64,000 bases of DNA, from NCBI GenBank assembly GCA_028822065.1, contig JAPKEL010000005.1:31290-95289 (forward strand), given 5' to 3'. A program made the position numbers and the translations under genes. Within the stretch, counting starts at the first letter, position 1; each line of letters starts with the position of its first letter. Shown here piece after piece: positions 8,455-18,720 of this stretch. The stretch comes from Woeseiaceae bacterium. Its GTDB lineage: Bacteria > Pseudomonadota > Gammaproteobacteria > Steroidobacterales > Woeseiaceae. The notes beneath the pieces are model-generated. The model was not told where the DNA came from, ran no database searches, and saw nothing but the letters and a program-made list of their open reading frames with translations.

Positions 8455-9609
8455 TTAAATGATAATTTCTTTCGGAATTTCTCTTAAATTATAATTCGAT
8501 GCCATTGATCTAACATAGGCACCGGCACTGGCTATTAATATGGTATCGCCCTCTATGGTGGATGGAAATTCCCTATTATTACCGAGCCTATCTCCAGATT
8601 CACATATTGGACCCACAATCGTAGCATTTTTAGTAATCGGCTCGCTGTATCTCGAAAGATTAATTATCTCATGGTAAGCATCATATAGAGCAGGCCTAAT
8701 CAACGTATTCATACCAATCTCAACACCGATATAATAATTCCCACCCTTTTCTTTTAGCTGTGTAACTTTCGTCAGGATAACTCCCGCCTCACCAACAATA
8801 TACCTACCTGGCTCAAGCCAAAATTCGTATTTAGAATATTTTCTTTTTAAATCTAAAAGCAAAGTATTGAGTTGCCCTAAATCAAAAGGATTGTCACTGA
8901 GTTTTTCTCTGATAGGGATGCCGCCACCCAAATTTAATATAGTTACTGATGGTATTGTATTTGCAATTTCAATTAATTTATTTGCTATATTCACCCAATT
9001 TAAGACGTTTAAGATACCGCTACCACTATGAGTATGAAGACCTACAATAGAGATATTATGGGCATTTGCAATTATCTGTATCTCTGCTAGCTTATCTAGG
9101 GTTATTCCGAACTTTGAAGAGTCTCCACCCGTATTAACGTGCTCATGATGTCCATCACCAATTCCTAAATCAATACGAAGCATGATTTTTTTATTTGAGA
9201 AGATATTAGGCCAGGCTTTTAAGGGGTATAAGCTATCAACAGTAACCATAAGATTTGAATTTAGAGCAAAAATATAATCCTCTTTTGGAGAAAAATTAGG
9301 AGTAAATAATATTTTTGTTGCGTCAATATATGGCAATACATCTAGCAAATGCTTAACTTCTCCCGGTGAAACACACTCAAAACCAATATTTTTATTTGCT
9401 AAATTTTTTAGAACACTAGAATTATAATTTGCTTTCATTGCATAAAAAACTTCATCAAAAGCGTCTTGTTCGAAAAGGCTGTTGACATTACCAATGATCG
9501 TATCCATGTCATACACGATGGCATTTCTATGTATCTTGGATAGCTCAAGTAATTGAGTGATCTTACTAGACCACCAAATTGGCCTCTCGGCGGAAATAAA
9601 TTTACTCAT
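8455..9609 (-). CDS. lysA: Diaminopimelate decarboxylase, of the type fused to aspartokinase elsewhere
   Basis: LysA decarboxylates meso-diaminopimelate to lysine in a PLP-dependent alanine-racemase-type barrel. AMKANYN carries the PLP lysine, and GLHTHSGSG, LGGGIP, EPGRYIVGEAG and CESGDR are the usual LysA signatures. GDGHHEHVNTGGDSSKFG and the short N-terminus resemble the decarboxylase half of bifunctional aspartokinase-LysA proteins known from xanthomonads. No kinase is attached here. ATG 9609 (384 residues) is preferred over TTG 9624, which would overlap ilvD. Eight bases separate it from ilvD upstream, so the two are likely co-transcribed. Confidence 0.88.
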   Translation of the reverse strand: MSKFISAERPIWWSSKITQLLELSKIHRNAIVYDMDTIIGNVNSLFEQDAFDEVFYAMKANYNSSVLKNLANKNIGFECVSPGEVKHLLDVLPYIDATKILFTPNFSPKEDYIFALNSNLMVTVDSLYPLKAWPNIFSNKKIMLRIDLGIGDGHHEHVNTGGDSSKFGITLDKLAEIQIIANAHNISIVGLHTHSGSGILNVLNWVNIANKLIEIANTIPSVTILNLGGGIPIREKLSDNPFDLGQLNTLLLDLKRKYSKYEFWLEPGRYIVGEAGVILTKVTQLKEKGGNYYIGVEIGMNTLIRPALYDAYHEIINLSRYSEPITKNATIVGPICESGDRLGNNREFPSTIEGDTILIASAGAYVRSMASNYNLREIPKEIII

Positions 9610-9617
9610 GGTAAATT

Positions 9618-11306
9618 TTACCAAGTAGGGGCTTCGGTAGTTGCTCCAAGCGATGCTGAAGTTACAGAAGATCGATATTTCGCTAATGCGCCGCGCGTAA
9701 CATCAGACGGAGGTCGGGTCCAAGCGCGATGTCTTTTATCCATGACATCTTGATCCAATACGAGGTCAATGCATTTATTTTCAGCATCTATTCTGATCGT
9801 ATCACCATTTTCAATCAAGGCTAAAGGACCGCCGACCATCGCTTCGGGAGAGACATGACCAACCACGAAACCATGGCTACCGCCAGAAAATCGGCCATCT
9901 GTAATAAGCGCAACATCTGAACCAAGCCCCTTGCCTATTATTGCGCCCGTTGGACTGAGCATTTCTCTCATGCCGGGCCCTCCTTTAGGACCTTCATAAC
10001 GAATTACAACAACGTCACCAGCAATTATTTTATCATCAAGGATAGCTTTTAATGCTTTCTCTTCAGAATCAAATACTCTCGCTGGTCCTTCAAAAAATAA
10101 ACCTTCTTTACCTGAAATTTTCGCTACTGAGCCTTCAGGTGCAAGATTACCATAGAGAATACTTAAATGACTTTCTGGCTTTATTGGCGAATCAAAGTCC
10201 ATAATAATTTTTTGATCAGCAGGATAATCGTCCACATCACGCAAATTTTCCTCTAAAGTTTTTCCAGTAACAGTAATGCATTCACCATGCAGTAATCCTT
10301 TATTCAATAAACGCTTCATCAGTGGCTGTATTCCACCAATTTCAATTAAATCAGACATTAAATATTTTCCGCTAGGTTTAACATCAGCCAATACAGGAAC
10401 ACGAGAACCAATTCGAGTGAAGTCATCGAGCGTAATAACCACATCAGCTTCTTTTGCCATTGCGATTAAATGTAAGACTGCGTTTGTTGATCCACTGAGT
10501 GCAATTACAATTGTTATAGCATTTTCAAATGCTTTTTTTGTCATAATATCTCTGGGTTTTATATCTTTCCTAATTAAATTAATGACTGCCTCACCTGCTT
10601 TGCGACAATCAATCAATTTATTGTTTGATACAGCTTCTTGAGCTGAGCTATTTCCTAGACTTAGCCCCATCGCTTCCATGGCAGAAGCCATGGTATTTGC
10701 TGTATACATCCCACCACAGGCACCCGGGCCAGGAATTGCTGTACTCTCTACCTCTAATAATTCCTTTTCATTGATCTTGCCACTTGAAATTGCACCTACC
10801 GCTTCGAAGACAGAGACAATATCTCTTTTTTTAAATCCGGGTTTTATAGTGCCACCGTAGACAAAAATAGACGGTCTATTCAATCTCGCCATCGCCATAG
10901 CGCAGGCAGGCATATTTTTATCGCACCCACCTATTGTGACAAGCCCATCAAAGCCTTGCGCTGCCGTAACTGCTTCTATCGAATCAGCAATAATTTCCCT
11001 AGAAACTAAAGAATAACGCATTCCTGGTGTACCCATAGAGATTCCATCAGAAACGGTAATGGTATTGAAAATTACAGGTTTAGCGCCAGATTTTTCAACC
11101 CCATAAGATGCCTCAATTGCTAATTTATCTAGATGCATATTGCATGGCGTTATTGTACTCCATGTCGACGCAATGCCAATCTGAGGTAATTTAAAATCAC
11201 CATCCTTAAAACCAACTGCTCTCAACATAGCTCGACTTGGGGCTTGCTCTACCCCATCGACGATTTTTTTAGAATACTTGCGTAATGATTTTTTTGCCAT
11301 TGCCAT
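9618..11306 (-). CDS. ilvD: Dihydroxy-acid dehydratase
   Basis: IlvD dehydrates dihydroxy-isovalerate and dihydroxy-methylvalerate to the 2-oxo acids, using an iron-sulfur cluster. The 562 residues correspond to the shorter form of the family; E. coli has 616. The three cluster cysteines are in [17 protein letters not shown] and [14 protein letters not shown]. It is encoded opposite to the ilvC-leu operon and apparently outside the leucine attenuator. A TATAAT lies about 40 bases upstream. Confidence 0.95.
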   Translation of the reverse strand: MAMAKKSLRKYSKKIVDGVEQAPSRAMLRAVGFKDGDFKLPQIGIASTWSTITPCNMHLDKLAIEASYGVEKSGAKPVIFNTITVSDGISMGTPGMRYSLVSREIIADSIEAVTAAQGFDGLVTIGGCDKNMPACAMAMARLNRPSIFVYGGTIKPGFKKRDIVSVFEAVGAISSGKINEKELLEVESTAIPGPGACGGMYTANTMASAMEAMGLSLGNSSAQEAVSNNKLIDCRKAGEAVINLIRKDIKPRDIMTKKAFENAITIVIALSGSTNAVLHLIAMAKEADVVITLDDFTRIGSRVPVLADVKPSGKYLMSDLIEIGGIQPLMKRLLNKGLLHGECITVTGKTLEENLRDVDDYPADQKIIMDFDSPIKPESHLSILYGNLAPEGSVAKISGKEGLFFEGPARVFDSEEKALKAILDDKIIAGDVVVIRYEGPKGGPGMREMLSPTGAIIGKGLGSDVALITDGRFSGGSHGFVVGHVSPEAMVGGPLALIENGDTIRIDAENKCIDLVLDQDVMDKRHRAWTRPPSDVTRGALAKYRSSVTSASLGATTEAPTW

Positions 11307-11345
11307 CTACCTGAAAATACGAAATCAATTTAATTAATGATATGA

Positions 11346-11394
11346 ATTATATTACAAAATGAACAGAGAAAATATCAGCTTAAAAAGAAAGCTG
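11346..11394 (-). promoter_or_regulatory. Weak hairpin and -10 box between the flavoprotein gene and ilvD
   Basis: On the minus strand CAGCTT/AAGCTG forms a 6-bp stem (11376-11394) followed by ATATTTTC, a poor terminator. A TATAAT box follows at 11346-11351 without a recognisable -35. This could mean weak termination after the upstream gene and a separate start for ilvD. Both are tentative. Confidence 0.3.
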
Positions 11395-11408
11395 AATAAT
11401 CCGCTCTT

Positions 11409-12803
11409 CTATATAACTTTATTTGGATTCATGATGTTCATAGGATCAATTGAAGCTTTTATAGACCGCATTAAGTTGATTTCAAGATTAGATTTATAAT
11501 TAAGTAAATCAGCTTTCTTTAGGATGCCGACACCATGTTCTGCACAAATACTCCCATTAAATTCCATAGTGCAATCATAAACTGCTTTTGTAATTGATTT
11601 CCTAAATTTCTCAAACTCATTCACTGAAATATTTTTTGGTTGCGAAACATTAAAATGAACATTTCCATCACCTACATGACCAAAGGCCACTACTCTAGAG
11701 TTTGGTAGGATGTTCAAGACTGCCTTTTCTGAGTGCATGATAAAAGCAGAAACGTCGTTCGAAGGAACTGAAACATCGTGCTTAATAGTCCCACCTTCAT
11801 TTTTTTGTGCCGCAGAAATTGAATCTCTGATCCTCCATAAAGATTCTTTTTCGCTTAAGTTTTTAGAAATTACCGCATCCTCGATATGTTTTTGTTTCAC
11901 AAGCTCCATTAAATCATCATTAAAATCATCCATTGTTATTTGTGATGCTTCAACCAAAACATACCATGGATGGCTAGTGCTAAAGGGGTAATTAATATTT
12001 GATATATTGCGCCTAACAAATTTCATCGCTCTTTTTGAGATCAATTCAAATGTTTCTAAAGAATTTCCATATTTTTTATTCATTTCATAAAGAATATATT
12101 GAATGGATGACGTCTCATTGATACCTAAAAGAGCGGTAAATATTTCTCCAGGAGACGGATAAAGTTTAAGAGTTGCTGCAGTTATTATACCAAGAGTTCC
12201 TTCAGCCCCGATGAACAATTGTTTGAGATCATACCCAGAATTATCTTTCCTAAGACTAGATAGTCCGTTCCAAATATTACCACTGGGTAAAACAACTTCT
12301 AGGCCTAATACTTGAGCACGAGTAGTCCCGTACTTTAAAACGTTCGTACCACCCGCATTTGTAGAGATATTCCCTCCAATTTGACAGCTCCCTGATGAAG
12401 ACATGTCTACTGGAAAAACTAAATTATGTTTACCTACTTCTTTTTGTACATCCTTCAATATACATCCGGCTTCCACTTCAATCGAAAAATTATTCCTAGA
12501 AATCTTTTTTATTTTATTTAATTTTTTTAGTGAGATTACAACTTGCAAACCAGATTTATCTGATATTGCCCCGCCGCAAAGGCCGGTATTTCCTCCCTGT
12601 GGAATAATTTCTATTTTATTCAAGGCGCATAATTTAACTATATGTGATACTTGCTCCACAGAGTCAGGTAGCAATACAATCAAAGGAATACCTTGTAGAA
12701 TATCACGCCATTCAGTGGTATAGGCTTGCATCTGGTTAATGTCAGTAATCCAAGCATTTTTTGTAACAGTAGCCTTTAATTCTTTAAGAATAGAATCAGA
12801 CAT
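11409..12803 (-). CDS. FAD-linked D-2-hydroxyacid (D-2-hydroxyglutarate-type) dehydrogenase
   Basis: This 464-residue flavoprotein belongs to the VAO/GlcD family. The N-terminal FAD-binding domain carries PQGGNTGLCGGA near residue 72, then GGNISTNAGG, KYGTTR and GAEGTLGIIT. The C-terminal FAD-oxidase domain contains FGHVGDGNVHFN and EHGVG, which hold the metal and substrate histidines. The combination is typical of D-2-hydroxyglutarate or D-lactate dehydrogenases that pass electrons to a carrier. SerA in this window belongs to a family known to reduce 2-oxoglutarate as a side reaction, so removing D-2-hydroxyglutarate is a reasonable role. Glycolate or D-lactate oxidation cannot be excluded. 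Two bases separate it from the upstream dehydratase, so they form an operon. Confidence 0.8.
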   Translation of the reverse strand: MSDSILKELKATVTKNAWITDINQMQAYTTEWRDILQGIPLIVLLPDSVEQVSHIVKLCALNKIEIIPQGGNTGLCGGAISDKSGLQVVISLKKLNKIKKISRNNFSIEVEAGCILKDVQKEVGKHNLVFPVDMSSSGSCQIGGNISTNAGGTNVLKYGTTRAQVLGLEVVLPSGNIWNGLSSLRKDNSGYDLKQLFIGAEGTLGIITAATLKLYPSPGEIFTALLGINETSSIQYILYEMNKKYGNSLETFELISKRAMKFVRRNISNINYPFSTSHPWYVLVEASQITMDDFNDDLMELVKQKHIEDAVISKNLSEKESLWRIRDSISAAQKNEGGTIKHDVSVPSNDVSAFIMHSEKAVLNILPNSRVVAFGHVGDGNVHFNVSQPKNISVNEFEKFRKSITKAVYDCTMEFNGSICAEHGVGILKKADLLNYKSNLEINLMRSIKASIDPMNIMNPNKVI

Positions 12804-12805
12804 AA

Positions 12806-13780
12806 TTAGATACTTACTTGTATATTTTTCTTATAAGTGCCCCAATCAATATTGCTGCCACACATAATCAATACAATATTCTTATCATTTAATCTATCTT
12901 TTAATGGACCCAAAAGAGCAGCTGTAGAAACGGCACAAGCCGGTTCGACTGCTAATTTCATTTCATCAAAAAGAATATTCATTGAGTTACTTATCTCACC
13001 ATCATTCACCAAAAGTGATTGCGTTAAATTATCTCGACAGAATGCAAATGAAATCGGCATAGCAAACGGTGCGGCTAAACTGTCAGCAATCGTATTTAAA
13101 TGAATGTTTTTTTGTGGCGCGTTCCTTTTAATACTCATATGTATTGAGCTAGCATACTGAGGTTCAATTCCATATATCTCTGAAGAAGGTAATCTTCCCC
13201 TAATATAAGATGAAAGACCGGCACAAAGACCGCCGCCGCCAATTGGAACAATAACGACATCCATCTCACCATTTTGTTCGCAGACTTCATAGCCTAGCGT
13301 GGCTGTTCCATTAATTATATTGACCCCCTCAAATGGATGAATAAAGGCTCTATGTTCTTTAGTTTTAATTGTTTGAACCATCTCAAATGCTGCATTCGCA
13401 TCTGATGCAAATACGACTTCTGCACCTAATTTTCGACATGATTCTACTCGAAATTTATTTGATGTTTTAGGCATTACAACTTTTGCGTCAATACCGAGTG
13501 ATCTTGACGCGTAAGCAATTGCTATCGCATGATTACCAGCACTAACAGCAGTAACGCCATTTAGCAATTCTTCATTACTTAATTTCAGTAATGAAGCCAA
13601 TGCGCCGCGCAATTTAAAGGTACCTGTATGCTGAAGGAACTCTAATTTAGCAAAAATTCTTGTTTTATTAGAAAATCGTCGCTCTAGATTAAAACAACGA
13701 ATCATTGGTGTGTTAATCAGATATCTATCTAAAGTTTCCCTTAATTCTTTAATTGCAATTAAGTCAACTGCAGTATTCAT
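12806..13780 (-). CDS. Threonine/serine dehydratase-like PLP enzyme (no regulatory domain)
   Basis: This is a 324-residue fold-type II PLP protein of the threonine dehydratase/serine racemase family. The PLP lysine is in TGTFKLRGAL near residue 55, SAGNHAIAIAYA binds the substrate carboxylate, and the glycine loop PIGGGGLCAGL binds phosphate. It ends after the catalytic domain and lacks the C-terminal ACT-like domain of biosynthetic IlvA, so isoleucine feedback is not expected. Catabolic TdcB and serine racemase have the same layout. Proximity to ilvD favours 2-oxobutyrate supply for isoleucine, but this is inference. An AGGA precedes the ATG by 8 bases. Confidence 0.8.
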   Translation of the reverse strand: MNTAVDLIAIKELRETLDRYLINTPMIRCFNLERRFSNKTRIFAKLEFLQHTGTFKLRGALASLLKLSNEELLNGVTAVSAGNHAIAIAYASRSLGIDAKVVMPKTSNKFRVESCRKLGAEVVFASDANAAFEMVQTIKTKEHRAFIHPFEGVNIINGTATLGYEVCEQNGEMDVVIVPIGGGGLCAGLSSYIRGRLPSSEIYGIEPQYASSIHMSIKRNAPQKNIHLNTIADSLAAPFAMPISFAFCRDNLTQSLLVNDGEISNSMNILFDEMKLAVEPACAVSTAALLGPLKDRLNDKNIVLIMCGSNIDWGTYKKNIQVSI

Positions 13781-13838
13781 TACAATAATCCTAAGATATT
13801 TTTAGAAAATATTTGTTGATAACTCTTTAATCTAAAAT

Positions 13839-13915
13839 TGGTCGGGACGGAGAGATTTGAACTCACGACCCCCACAACCCCATTGTGGTGCGCTACCAGG
13901 CTGCGCTACGCCCCG
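13839..13915 (-). tRNA. tRNA-Pro (GGG anticodon)
   Basis: The 77-base minus-strand sequence folds as a cloverleaf. Acceptor CGGGGCG pairs with CGTCCCG with one G-U. The anticodon stem CCACA/TGTGG holds the loop ATGGGGT, giving anticodon GGG. The T-arm contains GAGTTCAAATCTC, and CCA is encoded (13839-13841). It lies just after merR, the same place as in pseudomonads. Confidence 0.95.
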
Positions 13916-13970
13916 TTTTTTATATAATAAGAGTTAACTTTAATAATATTCAAATTAATGAATATCGATA

Positions 13971-14327
13971 CTAGTTACGTAGAATCTTATAAATATCTTC
14001 AAGTTCAACACGTAACTGTTTGATTATCTGTTGACTTTTTGTGATATCAGACTTTGATTCATCACCTGTAAGTCGCTGACGGGCACCACCGATCGTAAAT
14101 CCTTCATCATACAATAAGGCTCTTATCTGCCTGATGATAATCACATCTTTTCTTTGGTAATATCTTCTGTTTCCTCGGCGTTTTACTGGCTTTAATTGTG
14201 GGAATTCCTGCTCCCAGTATCTTAAAACATGAGCCTTAACTCCACATAATCTACTTGCCTCACCGATCGTAAAGTATCTCTTACCAGGAATTGGAGGTAA
14301 CTCGTTATTATTCGCCGGTTCCAACAT
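13971..14327 (-). CDS. MerR-family transcriptional regulator next to ihfA
   Basis: This is a 118-residue protein with an N-terminal MerR helix-turn-helix. [26 protein letters not shown] is followed by the wing [10 protein letters not shown] and a short dimerisation helix. No cysteine cluster for metal sensing is present, so the ligand is unknown. The first 20 bases overlap the end of ihfA. The pair pheT-ihfA-merR is conserved in many gammaproteobacteria, which suggests co-expression. Confidence 0.88.
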   Translation of the reverse strand: MLEPANNNELPPIPGKRYFTIGEASRLCGVKAHVLRYWEQEFPQLKPVKRRGNRRYYQRKDVIIIRQIRALLYDEGFTIGGARQRLTGDESKSDITKSQQIIKQLRVELEDIYKILRN

Positions 14328-14607
14328 ATCCCTCTACTTTATTTTTCAATTTCTGACCTGGTTTAAAAGTCACCACTCTGCGGGCTGAGATAGGAATATT
14401 TTCACCGGTTTTTGGATTTCTTCCCGGTCTCTGCTTCTTATCACGAAGATCAAAGTTACCAAAACCAGATAGCTTCACCTCATTTCCATTAGCCAGCGCA
14501 GATTTTAACTCATCAAAATAAAGCTCAACAAGTTCACGTGCCTCTCTCTTATTAAGTCCTAATTCGTTATATAACGATTCTGCTATGTCTGCTTTTGTTA
14601 ATGCCAT
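14308..14607 (-). CDS. ihfA: Integration host factor subunit alpha
   Basis: The 99-residue protein has the same length as E. coli IHF-alpha. [22 protein letters not shown] at the N-terminus, [22 protein letters not shown] with the DNA-intercalating proline arm, and [17 protein letters not shown] are diagnostic. It forms a heterodimer with IHF-beta (28086-28388) and bends DNA in promoters and at the origin. It lies 6 bases after pheT, the usual gene order. Confidence 0.95.
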   Translation of the reverse strand: MALTKADIAESLYNELGLNKREARELVELYFDELKSALANGNEVKLSGFGNFDLRDKKQRPGRNPKTGENIPISARRVVTFKPGQKLKNKVEGYVGTGE

Positions 14608-14613
14608 TGATGA

Positions 14614-16992
14614 TTATTCTCTTAATTTAGCGGAAAATTTCTTTTCAAGTGAGATTATTACTTTTGAAATAATATCATCTGCAACTTGATCTGTAAGCGT
14701 GCGGGATTTTTCCTGTAAAATCAAGCCTAAAGCGATACTTTTTAGTCCTTCTTCTATGTTATTTCCCTCAAAAATATCAAATACCTTTACTGATTGGATA
14801 ATCTCAGGCTCTATAAGCTTAATTGATTTAATTATATCTGACGCTTTGATGTCTTTTTCAACAATAACCGAAATATCCCTTCTTATTAGTGGGTACTTCG
14901 AGATAGGTTTAACATTCAGTAAGATAGATGGAAATGCTTTTACGATTTCTAGTTTAAATAGATAAACATCACGTTTAATAGAAAATCTCTTTCCCAAAGT
15001 TGGATGCAGCTTCCCTACAGAGCCAATTTGCTTTCCATTAAGAAGTAATTTAGCAGACTGCCCTTGTTGCAGAGCGATATTATCATCCGGCACAAATTCA
15101 TATTCCATTTCACTTGAGCTAATCATTAAAAGTGATTCTAGATCACCTTTTATATCAAAGAAATCAACATTTTTAGACTTTTTTGACCAATGTTTGTCTC
15201 TTGATGGACCCGTTATCAGACCCGCAACTTGCTCAATCTCATTGTGACTATGATTAGTTTCTTCGAATACCTTACCAATCTCAAATAACCTTACACGATC
15301 AATTTGACGGGCAATATTCCTTGATGCTGCATTCAACAACCCTGGCCAAATCGACCCTCGCATAGTAGACATTTCACTTGATAATGGATTTGATAACCTC
15401 AATTTTGATTGCTTGCCAGTAATAAGTGTATTAATACTGTCATCAATAAAACTATAAGTAATTACTTCTTGATATTCTTTTGAGCACAAATGATTCGCAA
15501 TTTTTTCAATATTTGCTAAACCGCTATCTAGTGGAAATAAGGATCGCGATGATACTTCGGTATGTTCAGGAATTTTATCAAATCCATATATTCGGGCTAT
15601 TTCTTCGATTAGATCATCCTCTATCTCTAGGTCAAAACGATATGATGGAACCTCTACTACCCAACTATCTTTATTTTCTCGTATTTTTAAATGCAATCGT
15701 TTTAGAATTTCAGACACTTCCTGATAATGAATTTCATGGCCCAATATTCTTTCAAGGCGTCGAGCTGTTAATTTTATAGTACTTCCCTTTGGAAGATGAT
15801 CTTCATTCTTAATATCAGTAATTTTGCCAGCATCGCCTCCGCATATTAATAGAAGTAATTCACAAGCGCGATTTATGGCTATTTTTTGAATCTCTGGGTC
15901 AACTCCTCTTTCAAATCTAAGGGAAGCATCGGTATGCATACCATAGCGACGTGCAACACCAGCCATAAATTTAGGCGGCCAATAAGCAGCTTCAAATAAA
16001 ACAGACGATGTCTTTGATGAAACGGCTGTGGATAAACCGCCCATAATACCTGCCATACCAATTGGACCTGAATCATCAGTAATAACAATGGTATTTTTTT
16101 TAAGCTCAACCTTTGTTTCATCGAGCAACACCAACTGCTCATCCTCATTTGCAAATCTTGGGATGATTGTTCCATTTATTTTCGATAGGTCATAAGCATG
16201 AAGCGGTTGGCCTAATTCAATCATTACGAAATTAGTGACATCTACGACTGGATTAATTGACCTGATTCCCGATTTCCTGAGTTTCTCAGTCATCCAAATT
16301 GGAGTCGTTGATTCATTATTTATATTGACTATTGCTTGCGCTGAAAATCTCGGGCATAGATCAGGAAAAGCAGTTTTTATAGACTGCTCAACCGTTGCGG
16401 TTATATTATTTTTAATATTAAATTTGTACTTAATATCTTGACTTGAAGTAGCAGCCAAATCTCTCGCTACACCTAAAACAGAAAAACAATCACCTCGATT
16501 TGGTGTTAAATCTATGTCAATAACATGATCAGGTAAATTAAGATAACTAAGTAGGCTTGAGCCGATTTTAGCTTCTTGCGGTAATTCCATAATGCCATCT
16601 GAATCCAAACCCAAACTCACCTCCGAAGCAGAACAGAGCATACCAAAAGACTCGATGCCGCGAATTTCAGATTTTTCAAGTTTTAGGCCATTAGGCAGCA
16701 TTTTACCAGGTAAAGCTAATATGGATTTCATACCCTGTTTTACATTAGGTGCTCCACAAACAATACTAATTCTATTTTTACCATCAGTTGTTACTTGGCA
16801 TAAGCTCAATCGATCGGCATTAGGATGTTTTTCATAAGAGACAATCTGGGCAATTAAAATACCTTCCAACCCGCCACCATCAATCTCAAATGAATCTACC
16901 TCATGCCCTATCATGGTGAGTTTTGCTGAAAGCTCCTCTGATGATAAATCAATATCAATGATTTCTCTTAACCACGATTCAGAAAATTTCAT
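14614..16992 (-). CDS. pheT: Phenylalanyl-tRNA synthetase beta subunit
   Basis: PheT joins PheS in an alpha2-beta2 enzyme charging tRNA-Phe, and carries editing and tRNA-binding modules. The 792 residues match E. coli (795). The N-terminal tRNA-binding EMAP-like domain (about residues 40-150), the B3/B4 editing domain, the B5 domain and the C-terminal anticodon-binding ferredoxin-like domain can all be followed. The last holds YPLIRRDISVIV near residue 700. The gene starts 16 bases after pheS. Confidence 0.95.
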   Translation of the reverse strand: MKFSESWLREIIDIDLSSEELSAKLTMIGHEVDSFEIDGGGLEGILIAQIVSYEKHPNADRLSLCQVTTDGKNRISIVCGAPNVKQGMKSILALPGKMLPNGLKLEKSEIRGIESFGMLCSASEVSLGLDSDGIMELPQEAKIGSSLLSYLNLPDHVIDIDLTPNRGDCFSVLGVARDLAATSSQDIKYKFNIKNNITATVEQSIKTAFPDLCPRFSAQAIVNINNESTTPIWMTEKLRKSGIRSINPVVDVTNFVMIELGQPLHAYDLSKINGTIIPRFANEDEQLVLLDETKVELKKNTIVITDDSGPIGMAGIMGGLSTAVSSKTSSVLFEAAYWPPKFMAGVARRYGMHTDASLRFERGVDPEIQKIAINRACELLLLICGGDAGKITDIKNEDHLPKGSTIKLTARRLERILGHEIHYQEVSEILKRLHLKIRENKDSWVVEVPSYRFDLEIEDDLIEEIARIYGFDKIPEHTEVSSRSLFPLDSGLANIEKIANHLCSKEYQEVITYSFIDDSINTLITGKQSKLRLSNPLSSEMSTMRGSIWPGLLNAASRNIARQIDRVRLFEIGKVFEETNHSHNEIEQVAGLITGPSRDKHWSKKSKNVDFFDIKGDLESLLMISSSEMEYEFVPDDNIALQQGQSAKLLLNGKQIGSVGKLHPTLGKRFSIKRDVYLFKLEIVKAFPSILLNVKPISKYPLIRRDISVIVEKDIKASDIIKSIKLIEPEIIQSVKVFDIFEGNNIEEGLKSIALGLILQEKSRTLTDQVADDIISKVIISLEKKFSAKLRE

Positions 16993-17008
16993 CTACCTAT
17001 ACCAATAC

Positions 17009-17992
17009 TTAGTTAAACTGTCGCAAGAATGATAAATCATTCTCAAAGAATACTCTCAAATCGTCAACTTGATAACGAAGCATTGCTAATCTTTCGATTC
17101 CCATGCCAAACGCATAGCCGCTATATAATTCAGGGTCTACTCCAGCATTTATCAAGACATTAGGATGTACCATCCCACAACCAAGAATCTCTAACCATTT
17201 ACCTTCCCCCCAATGAATATCTACTTCTGCAGAGGGTTCTGTAAATGGAAAATACGATGGCCTGAAACGTAACTCGACATCCTTATTAAAAAAACAAGCT
17301 ACGAACTCATGAAGCACGGCTTTGAGATTCGCAAAACTTACATTTTTATCTATGACCAGACCTTCTACCTGATGAAACATTGGTGTATGCGTTTGATCTG
17401 AGTCACATCTGTAAACTCGTCCAGGAGCAATAATTCTTATCGGCGCTCCTTGCGCTAGTAATGATCGAATCTGAACCGGTGAAGTGTGTGTTCTGAGTAA
17501 TTTTCCATTATCCAAATAGAATGTATCATGCATAGCCCTAGCAGGATGATTATCCGGAATATTCAATGCGGAAAAATTATGATAATCATCTTCAATTTCA
17601 GGTCCAGATTTAACCTCAAAACCTGCGTTCTGGAATATCTCTTCTATCCTCAATCTAGTTAATGAAATAGGATGACGACCCCCTCTAGAAGAGGCATAAC
17701 CGTCTAATGTTACATCAATTGAGTTTTTCTTTAGATTTTCTTCTAGCGCGTTTGCTTCAAGCTCGGTTTTACGTAATGAAACAGTTTTCATAAAAACTGA
17801 TTTGGCTTTATTTATCTCTTCGCCAACAACCGGCCGTTTCTCTACAGGCAGGTCACCTAATAATTTCAGACTTGTAGTAAACTTACCTTTCTTGCCAACA
17901 TACCTAACTCTAACTGCGTCAAGACTATTTAAATCAGGTGCTTTATCTACTTCCTGTAATGATATTTTTAATATTTCTGATATTTTCTTCAT
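17009..17992 (-). CDS. pheS: Phenylalanyl-tRNA synthetase alpha subunit
   Basis: This is the catalytic class II subunit. From ATG 17992 it has 327 residues, exactly the E. coli length; a TTG at 18004 would add four. The N-terminal coiled coil is followed by [14 protein letters not shown] (motif 1 region). [16 protein letters not shown] (motif 2 region) and [14 protein letters not shown] (motif 3) come next. It lies 60 bases after rplT. No attenuator or pheM-like leader is seen in the spacer. Confidence 0.95.
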   Translation of the reverse strand: MKKISEILKISLQEVDKAPDLNSLDAVRVRYVGKKGKFTTSLKLLGDLPVEKRPVVGEEINKAKSVFMKTVSLRKTELEANALEENLKKNSIDVTLDGYASSRGGRHPISLTRLRIEEIFQNAGFEVKSGPEIEDDYHNFSALNIPDNHPARAMHDTFYLDNGKLLRTHTSPVQIRSLLAQGAPIRIIAPGRVYRCDSDQTHTPMFHQVEGLVIDKNVSFANLKAVLHEFVACFFNKDVELRFRPSYFPFTEPSAEVDIHWGEGKWLEILGCGMVHPNVLINAGVDPELYSGYAFGMGIERLAMLRYQVDDLRVFFENDLSFLRQFN

Positions 17993-18051
17993 TGGATATA
18001 TCAAGATATAACATTAATCGTTAACCATAGTGTAATGAAAGCATGCTTTAA

Positions 18052-18414
18052 TCAAGTATCCGTAAGGGCAGATTTTGCTTGGTTTGCAATGGACTCAAAT
18101 GCCGCTGGGTCATGTACCGCAATATCTGCAAGTACTTTTCTATCGACGATGATCTCAGCTTTATTTAGACCATTTATTAAGCGACTATAAGATAAACCAT
18201 GTAATCTTGAAGCTGCATTAATCCTCGCAATCCATAGCGCTCTGAATTGACGTTTTCTCTGACGCCTATCCCTATAAGCATACTGGCCTGCTTTGATTAC
18301 CGCTTGTTTTGCCGTTTTAAATAACTTGCTACGAGCCCCATAATAGCCTTTTGCTTTACCGAGGATCTTCTTGTGTCTAGCTTTCGCTGTAACACCACTT
18401 TTAACTCTTGCCAT
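18052..18414 (-). CDS. rplT: Ribosomal protein L20
   Basis: This is a 120-residue basic protein with the standard N-terminus [20 protein letters not shown]. It also has [20 protein letters not shown] and [20 protein letters not shown]. It is an early assembly protein of the large subunit, binding 23S rRNA. In E. coli, L20 represses its own operon by binding the infC-rpmI mRNA region; hairpins in the corresponding spacer here (18654-18720) could be an equivalent site. Confidence 0.96.
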   Translation of the reverse strand: MARVKSGVTAKARHKKILGKAKGYYGARSKLFKTAKQAVIKAGQYAYRDRRQRKRQFRALWIARINAASRLHGLSYSRLINGLNKAEIIVDRKVLADIAVHDPAAFESIANQAKSALTDT

Positions 18415-18428
18415 TATCCTATCCCCTA

Positions 18429-18626
18429 TTAACTATATGGAAGCATGCGACGCACGCTCTTTACATCAGAAGCAGCCACTTGAAGCGTCAAGCCTAATTG
18501 ACGCTTTCTCTTTGACTTCTTCTTTGTAAGGATATGATTTAGATGCGATTGCGCGCGTTTAAAGCCACCCTTCCCAGTTCTACGAAACCTTTTTGCGGCG
18601 CCTCGATTGGTTTTCATTTTGGACAT
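18429..18626 (-). CDS. rpmI: Ribosomal protein L35
   Basis: The 65-residue protein starts [20 protein letters not shown], is very basic, and has the normal family length. It is a large-subunit protein. It sits 14 bases before rplT and is separated from infC by 99 bases that carry two hairpins. Confidence 0.96.
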   Translation of the reverse strand: MSKMKTNRGAAKRFRRTGKGGFKRAQSHLNHILTKKKSKRKRQLGLTLQVAASDVKSVRRMLPYS

Positions 18627-18653
18627 TATATTTTCCTTATATTAAGCCTGATA

Positions 18654-18720
18654 CATGATATCAATTACTTGAATCATGATAGGCGGGTATTGGTATAACT
18701 TTTTTAATAAAGATTATACC
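18654..18720 (-). promoter_or_regulatory. Two hairpins in the infC-rpmI spacer (possible L20 operator)
   Basis: The infC-proximal hairpin pairs GGTATAA with TTATACC (18692-18698/18714-18720) around a 15-base AT-rich loop. The rpmI-proximal one pairs CATGA with TCATG (18654-18658/18674-18678). An inner stem TCAA/TTGA then closes a GTAA loop of the GNRA type. E. coli L20 represses rpmI-rplT by binding RNA in this same spacer, so an analogous role is plausible but inferred only from position and folding. Confidence 0.35.

Noticed and set aside
10276..10860. Open frames antisense to ilvD
   Set aside because: They are fully inside a well-conserved gene on the other strand, have no recognisable protein features and no ribosome-binding site.
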